This document shows positions 55,815 through 64,000 of a stretch of 64,000 bases of DNA, one piece after another. This DNA comes from Lepeophtheirus salmonis (Eukaryota; Arthropoda; Copepoda; Siphonostomatoida; Caligidae): contig NC_052138.2 of assembly GCF_016086655.4 (NCBI RefSeq), forward strand, positions 28,531,403 through 28,595,402, read 5' to 3'. Every line of letters starts with the position of its first letter. The first letter of the stretch is position 1. The notes under the pieces are model-generated. The model saw nothing but the letters and a program-made list of their open reading frames with translations. It was not told the DNA's origin and made no database searches. The position numbers and the translations under genes were made by a program.

Positions 55815-56697
55815 CAGGGAGCGGGGATCAAATTGTTGCCTACTTTAAACCTTGATAACTTGAAGACGACATTATCAAATAAAAAACCGGTTATCAAATA
55901 GGAAAGCTATTGTCGTCAGCTGACGATACGTAGTTCAATTAGCATCATGCCGTCATCATATGAGGAGATAAAGAGCTATAAGTGGAACGAGGAGCTTTCG
56001 AGGTCCGCCGTAGTCATGGCATTGGTTAATAATGGAGGTGAAATCTCCAATTCAACGATTGCTTCAACCTTAGGAGTGAATTTACAGACTGTTCAGCGTA
56101 TCTGTAAGAAGCTAGAGGACACCTGGGATGTTGATGCCACCATAAAGAGGGCACCCTAGGAGGAGGGCGCCGACAGGAAGGTCAGGGACACCGACTTTGT
56201 CGACAAGGTGAAGAAGATGGTTGAGGATGACCTTACCAGGTCCATGAAGGCCATGGCGAGGGATCTGGGCTGCCATGAGAAAACAATAAGGGACCCTGCC
56301 ATGTGTCCAAAATCTCAATGCAGTGGTTAACCGAGAACTGTTATGACGTCGTAACCAAGGATTTGTGGCCTCCTAACTCTCCCGACCTTAATCCTTTGGA
56401 CTATTTTGTCTGGGGCCTTGTCGAGAGACATACCAACAGACATCCCCATAGCACCAAGGCCAGCCTGATGGACTCCATCAAGGAGGTATTCGGCAACATG
56501 GACAATGAGATGGTCAGAAGAGCCTGCGGCCGGTTCAGAGGCCGTATTGTTATTGCGGTGATTATATCGAATGAATGGCTACTCTATACCTATATGCTCG
56601 TCATAGTCTTGATTTTCAATAAAAAAGTTAAAAAATGTATATTTTGTGTTGTTTTTGTACAAAAATATTTTGGCGACAATTTCATCCCCGCTCCCTG
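55815..56697 (+). mobile_element. Mariner MITE, 883 bp, with matching TIRs and TA duplication
   Basis: TIRs 55815-55842 and 56670-56697 match at about 26 of 28 bases (CAGGGAGCGGGGAT, C or G, AAATTGT), each next to TA. The transposase N-terminus (55947-56158) reads YKWNEELSRSAVVMALVNNG and STIASTLGVNLQTVQRICKK, a helix-turn-helix. After a TAG the frame continues VRDTDFVDKVKKMVEDDLTR and ARDLGCHEKTIRD. An internal deletion then joins to a C-terminal part (56303-56560): LWPPNSPDLNPLDYFVWGLV and MVRRACGRFRGRIVIAV. The catalytic core is absent. GC is well above the surroundings, which suggests recent arrival. Confidence 0.88.
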
Positions 56698-56739
56698 TAT
56701 ATGATATGAATAAAGATTTAAAAAAAAGGATAAATTGTG

Positions 56740-58330
56740 GTTCCACAATTTCTAATCCACTTGTTCCATACTTGTAGACTAAAGAAGGCGGCAAAAATCT
56801 GTGGAGAAGAACATGATTCCAATTCGTTTGAAAAGGCTCACAACACTTTTTGTCAATGCAATTAACTATTTGCAATACATAACGCGATTGTAATACATGC
56901 ATTGAAAGCCACTTAGCACTTGTTTCCTCAAGGAATGAATTCAGAGTTTTTTTAAAGTGTTAAACAGTTTACTAAATAATTATCAATGTCAGTGTTTGAC
57001 CAGACTTCAGAGAGAGCTTCAGATGCTGCGAGAAAAAAAAAATCCTACAGTTCAGGATTGTTAGTTTTTCCATATTTATTCAGCTAAGAACTATAAGTGT
57101 CATGGGGTAGAAATTATACCAGATGAGTAGAAATAGGATTCGTGAGCGATTGCTCATTTTGCGTTTTTTTGTTTAAAAATTCCTCATTTTTCCAGACTAG
57201 TATGAAATAAATAGAGAAAATTTGGACCCTAGTTGGATTACACCACAGCTTCAATGATATTTTTAGAGGGAAAATGGATATACAAACCCCTACCTTCATT
57301 AGGCGGGAAAACAATCGAAAAAATGCTCAAAGGTTGATAGAAATGTATTTCTACATTCGACGTCGAACAGTCTTTTACCACATTATGTTTAAATTTACAA
57401 ATACGTATCGAAGACGAAAATTTACGAAAGAAAATATTTAAAAAATCTATATTTTCATTATAATATAGTAAAATTTGTGAATAAATTATCATTAATATAA
57501 AACAACACCGATTACTTTAAATTATCCTTCTAAAACTATATTTTCCTTTACTTTCAAAAATCTAAATTTGGTATTTTGGGTGCTCATTTTTCAAAATTTT
57601 AGCACTCTTCTTTACTCATGTTTCAAAAAAAAATTGCTTCTAATTCTTAAGTCTACAGATAAGTCATGACTTTATTTTGTCATTCTCCTTTCTAACAGGT
57701 TAAAAGCGGAGAGTCCAATAGCATTGAATCAATGTATCAAAGCATCAGGATTTAGCTTTTTAAACAAACTGACAGAACATTGAAATGGCTTTACATTCCT
57801 TGGAGCCTCCTATTAAAAAATATATTGGCAAATATAAAATTTGATACTATAAGATAATTGATATATGTAAGTGATGATTTTAGGTAATTGAATAGTTATT
57901 TGTTGATTATTAGTTGGTTTAATTTGAGAAAAAACTACTTCAAACAATATCATTCAGAATCACTTTTTTTTATTGATCCCGATATGAAAAGGCTCCTTAA
58001 GTCAAAAGCATGTTTAAAGGCAGTTGAGGAATCATTTTTTCCATTTCTGACTCTAATAAAGATTTTTCCTGAATGTTAGGTTTTCCATCTTCCAAGACCT
58101 AACACACAGCGTGAACCGATGGAATTAGTATTTGTCTTGTGCCAACTGCAAGGTTATGATCTGGGAGTCTGACTTTAGACTCATTAGAATCGGAACATGA
58201 AGATTTGCTGCTGCAAGTCCTAATGGTATTCTAGATTTATCATCGTTAGATAAATAATAAATAACGTCTTGTCCAAATAGTGGATCAAGGTCCTTCATAT
58301 CATTAGTGAAAGATTTTGCAAACATTTTGT
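56740..58330 (-). pseudogene. Decayed repeat-family protein ('DDKARVPLG' type)
   Basis: Minus-strand pieces in order: MFAKSFTNDMKDLDPLFGQD, VIYYLSNDDKSRIPLGLAAA and NLHVPILMSLKSDSQ (58.32-58.13 kb), then SEALSEVWSNTDIDNYLV (57.02 kb) and HVLQSRYVLQIVNCIDKKCC, EPFQTNWNHVLLHRFLPPSL (56.90-56.78 kb). I recall multi-copy uncharacterised invertebrate proteins with this chain ('sqDDKArvPiGl.AA', 'LQIvKC.d..CC.pfRs', 'RFLPPP'). They behave as transposon-associated, but their role is not established. The middle (57.1-58.1 kb) is not readable and may include an insertion. Confidence 0.45.
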
Positions 58331-58780
58331 TAGTATTACTCTTCCTCCAGCTGTTTTCAGGTGTAAAATAATAATAATAATGATATGTCGAATTATTTGC
58401 AAAAAATCTTATGAAATTAAGTACATTTGAATGCCAGTTGTAATGTTGAGTGTCTTAATTCTAAGAAAAAGTATTTTACTTATTTATGAATATAAGTGTT
58501 GTGTATAATTACCTATGAGTAAAACACTAATTAATATATCAGACTTGTCCCCATTTTTTTTTATTAATTATACGTCTAATGAAAAGAAAGGCACACACGC
58601 TACTAAAATACAGAGTTCTTTTTAAGATATAAAATACCGAGATAGAGACAACTGGTAAAGTAAGCCTACTTAATACTATAAATAAAATGTCCTCGGGATC
58701 TATTTGTCCTCACGTTTATGGTAACTTTTACACAAGAACTTCATTCCTTTGGTGTAGCCTCTATCATTTACAATAGGGAA
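58331..58780. other. Spacer without a recognised gene
   Basis: Nothing recognised. Confidence 0.35.
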
Positions 58781-58789
58781 CTTGATGTA

Positions 58790-60020
58790 GGTCTCAGTTG
58801 AGGTGGTTCATGGGAGGCAATGAAACCATTAGGCGGGTTCGTATTGGACGAGTTAACAGAAGCTCGGCTGGAGTTCGCTCACCATTGAGCGGTGTATAGC
58901 GATACGAGAAAAGCAGTTCATCTAGGGATTTATTGGGGTTATTTTTTACCATGTCCTTCACAATTCTAACTGCTCTTTCTGTTTGCCAATTCGATTCAGG
59001 GTGATATGGAGGCGAGAGTGTGTGCTTTACTCCCAATTTGCTCAACTTTGATTTGAACCATGAAATACGGAATCGAATGGTCAGGCAGAAAGACCAGTTA
59101 GAATTTTGAAGGACATGGTAAAATTGGGACAGTACCGCACCAAGTCCAAGCAGTGATGGATTCGTTATTAAAGTTAGCTGACGAGAAGGGTCGTAATGCA
59201 TAAGACAGGGGTTTTTGTCACGGCTTTCTTGATAGAAATAAAACTCTGCTCAACCAAGGGGACCACATAAATTAACAATACTCTTGGTGAGCTCATATAA
59301 CGGAGTCGCAGTAGAAGATAGGTCTTTCAAGAAGTGGCTATTAAATTGAACTAGACCCAAAAACGATCTGACTTCAACAGCAGAGGTTGGGACAGGAAAA
59401 TCAATAAGCGGACGAATGAGCTCAGGGTCCAGTGAGCGGTCTTGTTCCAATACTTTGACTCCAAGGTAGGTTAATTCAGGCCTTGCAAAAACACATTTGT
59501 TCTTATTAAGCCATGCACCAACAGCACAGATACGTTCATACCCTTTAAGTAGTGACGATAAATGCTCGGATTTGGTCTTTGAATAATCAAGAAGAACATC
59601 GATATAAACTTCCACATTAGGAATGCCATCAAATAGTTTTTCTTGGGCTGCCTGTGCTATAGCTGGAGCTGAAAGTACACCATAAGGCAATACATTGTAC
59701 CTCAACAACCCAATAGTTGTTATTGACTGCTGCAGTTCTTTGGAGCGTTCATCACAATGTTGAAAATCCAACTTAGAGGAAAAACGGGCTCCAGCCAGGT
59801 CGGCAAATAGTTCTTCAGGATGATGTAAATGTTAGAGTTGCTTGTTAATAATATGTGAGAGGGTCTGTGTGAAATCTGCACAGACACGGACATTTCCATC
59901 CAGTTTGAGCATGGTTACAATCGGAGATACCCATTCAGATGTTTCAACCCTTGTAAAAGTTCTACGCTTGATCATTGCTTGCAACTCATCAATTACCTGA
60001 CTGCGGGAAGCCAAGGGTAC
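58790..60020 (-). mobile_element. Internally deleted Ty3/gypsy pol (K02A2.6-like)
   Basis: On the minus strand RT begins at 60014: IDELQAMIKRRTFTRVETSE, WVSPIVTMLKLDGNVRVCAD, then after a stop near 59834 HPEELFADLAGARFSSKLDF, QQSITTIGLLRYNVLPYGVL, SAPAIAQ, and the active-site box VEVYIDVLLDYSKT (YxDD altered to YIDVLLD). The thumb follows: PELTYLGVKVLEQD and AVEVRSFLGLVQFNSHFLKD. RNase H starts MHYDPSRQLTLITNPSLLGL and GAVLSQ (59.2 kb). It is then joined to the integrase C-terminal half: GVKHTLSPPYHPESNWQTER (with the DDE Glu), ELLFSYRYTPLNGERTPAEL. Most of RNase H, the zinc finger and the first integrase Asp residues are deleted. No LTRs were identified. Confidence 0.8.
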
Positions 60021-60159
60021 CAGATAAGCTCGTATATACCTTGCCTTAGCATAATTTTCAAAGTGAATTCACATCGGTGGAATTTCTGGCCAGAGGTGTT
60101 TGCAGAATTATATATATATATTTATTTATTTAGGGGACCTTGGTATTTGGATTTTTTTT

Positions 60160-60510
60160 TTAAATCCATAAATTTAAATTTGTTGAAAAAATAATAGAAA
60201 TATTAAGTTTCATGGAAAATAATTTCTAAATTTTAATATCAAATATTATTTTTTTTGTGAATAGCTGTCGATTTTTAAAAAGAAATCAAAAAATTTATAA
60301 TTGAAATTATTTTTTTTGAACAAATTCACATTTAAAAAAATATACTAAAAAATTTTATTTTTTGAGAATGGATATAAAATTTTTGAATTTTTTTCCCAAA
60401 AATGTAATTTTTTTGTGAATAGCTGTGGATTTTTAATTTTCTAGTAAAAAGCAAAAGTTCCTCAATTGGGGGCTACAGCCCTTACAGCCCACCCCTGTAA
60501 ATCTAATAGG
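60160..60510. repeat. AT-rich degenerate tandem repeat (family E), copy 3
   Basis: Units GTGAATAGCTGTCGATTTTTA (60259) and GTGAATAGCTGTGGATTTTTA (60414), separated by A/T runs, ending with CTAGTAAAAAGCAAAAGTTC and a GGGGGCTACAGCCCTTACAGCCC block. The end block matches family E copy 1 (31876-31910). Confidence 0.5.
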
Positions 60511-60824
60511 TCTTATAAGTTTATTTCCCATTTTTACGTCTTGTAAAAAAATAAGGAGGTAACATTGACTCTCATTGAATCATAGCATTCCCCATGACAA
60601 ATGCATTTTGGAAAAAAATAATATCCTTTTGTATAATAATAATTTATTATCAAATTTTACTTTCATTTCATTTGGATGTCTATGAGATATATTATGTCCA
60701 TTATGGGGTCTTTATTTATTTATTTTTCTATCAAAAATAACTTATGGGTTTACCCAAGGTTCATAGAGAAACAAGGTTATACCATAATGCGTGTACGACT
60801 GATGTTTGACTTCCACCACGCTTT

Positions 60825-61035
60825 TTAATATTGACGTCATTGCGTATGAGTGGTTGTATATGTTGTCAAACTCTGTTTTTCTTCCCCATCAGTCGACACG
60901 ATACATCAAATTGAATGTTCTATCAATAGTGACATCATAGACTATGAGTGGTTGCATGTTTTGTCAAAACCTGCCTATCTTGCCAAGCAGTCGGTACGAT
61001 ACATCAAATTGAAAATTCTAGGAAGCCTGATTACA
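60825..61035. repeat. Tandem duplication, period about 100-107 bp
   Basis: ATGAGTGGTTGTATATGTTGTC to CGACACGATACATCAAATTG (60846-60913) recurs as ATGAGTGGTTGCATGTTTTG to CGGTACGATACATCAAATTG (60947-61013). Each is preceded by a TGAC(G/A)TCAT block. The plus-strand frame 60850-61038 is open across both units (DTIHQIECS and the like), but no protein family was recognised. Confidence 0.65.
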
Positions 61036-61039
61036 TGAT

Positions 61040-62740
61040 GGTTTAACCTTGCATTTCTATTAACTTTGGGTTTTCTTAATGTTTTCCTTTCTTGAAAGGA
61101 AATATATGTTTATGAGTTTGTTGTCTAAGCCTAAGAACCTTAAGATTTATTTGAGTTAGAGTTATATATAAAAAGAAAAAAAGTAGGCTGAATAGGGTTG
61201 ATTTTGTATGCAAAAGATTTATTCTTATATTTTGTAGTATTGTGAGGAACTCATTGAGTATGTAAAATATTGAAAGTCTGTTTCCCGTCGAAAATAAATA
61301 ATATCAAAAAATGGATTAAGAGCAATTTAGTAACTGAGGTTTAATTCTTGGGATTTATGAAAAACAGTTTACGGATTTTATTTTTAATTCATAATTTGAA
61401 AATGGCAAAATTATTTGAACGAAAATAACTCCACTAAAAATTATGTTAGATAGATACAATTGGTACAATTAGATTCAGTGTGATAAAAAATTCTAAATGA
61501 GGGCAGTTTGTTCAAATCAGGTTATTGAGCCTGGATTTATTCAGGGGAAACCAACATTTTTAAGACCTTTGCAGAATCTCCTGTAACCACAAATCATCCA
61601 CAATTATAAAATAAGATATAATGCGAATAAAATTTTGAATTTTTTGTATGAAATTACTATCAATAGAACAATAGAAAATCATAAAAAAAAGTATTATTGT
61701 TATATTTAAATTCATATGTATTTATTTTATTAAGTATTTTTATGTAAATCAATTTAGACCAAAGATAGGCGAGAATTCTCCTTTTCGAGCGAGATGCTAA
61801 CTCACACCATAACTGATTAAATAATGAACAAAAAAAGAGGAACGTTTCTCCTTTTCTAATCGCTAAAAGTGTTTTCTTTACAGACATCCCCTTTTTCAGT
61901 ATGAGGGATTAGTACTTTTGGATTAGTTAATCAAGTAATAAACTGCCAGTTTATTTAATTAAAGCCCGATTATTTTCTATAAACTATTCTCAGGATAATC
62001 GAGAGTTGTTTTTCTACTAAGTTTTATATACTTTGTTTTGTTGTTATACCCTATATACATTCTATTTTGTGGGGGCTTAAACCATCATTGATACCGACTA
62101 AGAGTTGGCTTTCCTTCTTCTTTAGTGTGACAAAACATTTAAAACATGTTTTGTTTACTAATCTAGTCTATAATGTGGGCAAACACATACAATTGTAGTT
62201 GTACATCTTTATATCCAAAGAAAGAAGTCTGTTTTTGAAGACTAAAGACGGGTTACCACATTTATCGTGTGTGCACACGTCTAAGTGTATATATATAAAT
62301 GATATCGGGAGAACAGTTGCCCTCACAAAAACTTTCTTGAATCATTTATGTCTGAAAAATTTCTGAACTCAACGTGAAGATGGCAACACTCGTAGATAAA
62401 AGCTGGTTACATGTATATCTAGTTCCAGCTACTCACCTTAGTTTCAGCCATTTTGGACCACAACCGTTATTCAATAACAGTAGATTGAATAAATTGATGC
62501 TTGTGATGTTTTTGTGAAATTTGAGTATCGAGCTATTGGCGTTTTGGTGACGATGAATTACTGTATCTTCAAAAAGGAACAGAACATTACAGGAGCGTAC
62601 TACGAATAATTACTTGACAAGCTGAGGGTAGATTTTCGTCAAATGAAGAGGTATTTGTGAACAATTATTTTGAAGAGGAAAACGCTGAGTGCTATTTGGA
62701 AGGGTTACAGAGATCGGAGCATTGCTGATGGGACGGAATG
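61040..62740. other. AT-rich stretch without a recognised gene
   Basis: The part at about 62340-62740 is less AT-rich and reads in pieces like coding DNA (for example around 62510: FEYRAIGVLVTMN in one frame), but no family could be assigned. It may be the 5' part of a transposon. Confidence 0.3.
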
Positions 62741-62746
62741 CTAAAC

Positions 62747-63195
62747 CCTCGGGTTGTACGAACCGTGGTACACCCTTCACGGTACGGGGTTCGGTACGGT
62801 ATAAAATGTGTTGTTTATTTAATAGAATTAATGTAGTTTTTATATATATTTTTTCCCATATTATGTTCTTTAATAATTTATTTTAAGTACAAATAAATTA
62901 TTCCTCAATATACTTAACTTCTTTTAAAAATGAAGTTTAATATATAAATTATAGACAGGTTCTATAATTCTACAATTCATGAATTTATACATTATTCACA
63001 AAAAGACGTGCTTGTCTACATTTTCTTGTAATAAATCTAACCGATTAGCATTCTAAATATCACCTAAAAATAAATAGATTTGACAATAGTGGCGCCATCT
63101 GTGAGAAAGCTACGGGACTTATAGAACGATATAATATTTACTGTACCGAAGGTAAAAACGTACCGAACCAACCGCGTACAATCCCATACCGTAAT
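62747..63195. mobile_element. MITE-like element with GGTACGG/CCGTACC-rich inverted ends
   Basis: Left arm (62752-62805) contains GGTTGTACGAACCGTGGTAC and CACGGTACGGGGTTCGGTAC. The right arm (63135-63190), read on the other strand, contains GGTATGGGATTGTACGCGGT and GGTTCGGTACG, so the arms are imperfect inverted repeats of about 55 bases. The 330-base interior is AT-rich and non-coding. Confidence 0.55.
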
Positions 63196-63255
63196 ATCCC
63201 AAATATATACCTGTAACAGGTATGCGCCGATGAAATGACAGATTTTTTTTTAAAT

Positions 63256-64000
63256 TTTGAGCGTTTATTGTGAAAAAATTGTTACGAATGATAACATTTT
63301 TCCCATCTTACAGGCAATTCCAAAAAAAAAATTGTTCGTCTTTGGCTGCAAACCAGCCATCCATCCATTCTTTTGGCCAATCGATGCAAACAAGCGATAT
63401 TCAAAGGTACCGAGCGATTGCAGGTGTGTGTTGTCATCAAGGAAAATTACCTTGTGTTGCCTGGCTTCATATTTTGGGCATTTTTGGCGTATATCATGGT
63501 TCAAATCTGCCAATTGTTGTTGGTAGCGATTACCATTAACGGTTTGATCGGGTTGTAGAATGTCATACCATATGACAGCACACTGGTACCAGAACACACA
63601 TAGCATTGCCTTCTTTTCGAAGCAATCTGGCCTTGCTGCCACAGTCAACATATGATCCTTTTCGTTTTGGATTCTTGAAATAGACCCATTTTTCATCGCC
63701 AGTTATTATTCGATGCAAAAACGACTTCCTTTTGTACCGGGCGAGCAGCATTTCACAAGTGGTTTTTCGGTTTTCTTGTTGGATTTGATTCAGTTAATAT
63801 GGCACACATCTATCGATCTTTAAAATTTTTGCCATTGCTTTTAAACGTTTTCCAACGGTCCGACGGTCAACACCCAATTGTTCTGCGAGCTGTTCTTGCG
63901 TCTGGCCGTCATCTTCGTTGAGCAATCCCTGCAATTCGTCGTCTTCAAACTTTTTCGGTGGCCGGCCACATTCTTCATTTCTCAAGTTAAAATCACCACT
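63256..64000 (-). mobile_element. Mariner transposase, broken, running off the right edge
   Basis: Minus-strand pieces in order: RNEECGRPPKKFEDDELQGL and QEQLAEQLGVDRRTVGKRLK (63.98-63.85 kb, helix-turn-helix), then after a stop in a linker MLLARYKRKSFLHRIITGDE and KWVYFKNPKRKGS (63.75-63.66 kb, 'GDEKW' with the first catalytic Asp). After a frameshift: CFEKKAMLCVFWYQCAVIWY, DILQPDQTVNGNRYQQQL (63.60-63.50 kb), then KVIFLDDNTHLQSLG (second Asp region, family 'LHDNA.pH'). The '..YSPDLAPSDYHLF' region is degraded to GTFEYRLFASIGQKNGWMAG by a small deletion. The frame 63696-63265 stays open for 143 codons. It is a canonical mariner of the 'TGDEKW...YFKNPKRK' type. Confidence 0.82.

Noticed and set aside
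63257..63558. Three overlapping plus-strand frames of 61-89 codons
   Set aside because: Shadows of the minus-strand mariner transposase.

Overview
The window looks like nuclear DNA of an arthropod, most likely a parasitic copepod of the salmon-louse type. This is inferred from strong AT richness, short GT-AG introns (62 and 69 bases) and a dense load of decayed Tc1/mariner, hAT, Ty3/gypsy and DIRS-like elements. No prokaryotic organisation, rRNA, tRNA or CRISPR array was seen. Almost every recognisable protein is broken by stop codons and frameshifts, so most of the window is a repeat graveyard with a few gene remains.

From left to right: a decayed DIRS-like tyrosine-recombinase retroelement (about 1.2-3.9 kb); nested inverted repeats and tandem duplications (4.5-6.7 kb); and a decayed hAT transposase with a TTF-type zinc finger (8.1-10.0 kb). 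Next come the two most informative loci, arranged head to head. On the minus strand (10.45 to about 17.1 kb) is a decayed TEP1-like gene (DUF4062, NACHT and WD40 parts in the right order), with a mariner relic (12.55-13.41 kb) in its WD40 region. On the plus strand (18.67-21.04 kb) is a decayed major vault protein (MVP) gene that keeps one intact intron. MVP and TEP1 are both components of the vault ribonucleoprotein, so this looks like the fossil of a divergent vault gene pair.

From 22.9 to 53 kb the window holds a gypsy relic (LTR edge, gag, protease, start of RT), a Tc1 relic split by a younger insertion, several dispersed repeat families present twice or more (A, B, C, D and an AT-rich family E), short-motif arrays, minisatellites, and further Tc1/mariner relics and internally deleted copies. 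Long stretches between them are AT-rich with nothing recognisable.

The best candidate for a functional gene is the 5' part of glycine C-acetyltransferase (2-amino-3-ketobutyrate CoA ligase): two clean exons at 53.34-53.59 and 54.32-54.42 kb with intact splice sites and a TATA-like box. Its later exons were not found in the remaining 9.5 kb. That stretch holds a second copy of repeat D, a mariner MITE with matching terminal inverted repeats (55.8-56.7 kb), a decayed repeat-family protein, a gypsy pol relic on the minus strand (58.8-60.0 kb), a palindromic MITE (62.7-63.2 kb) and a mariner transposase running off the right edge.
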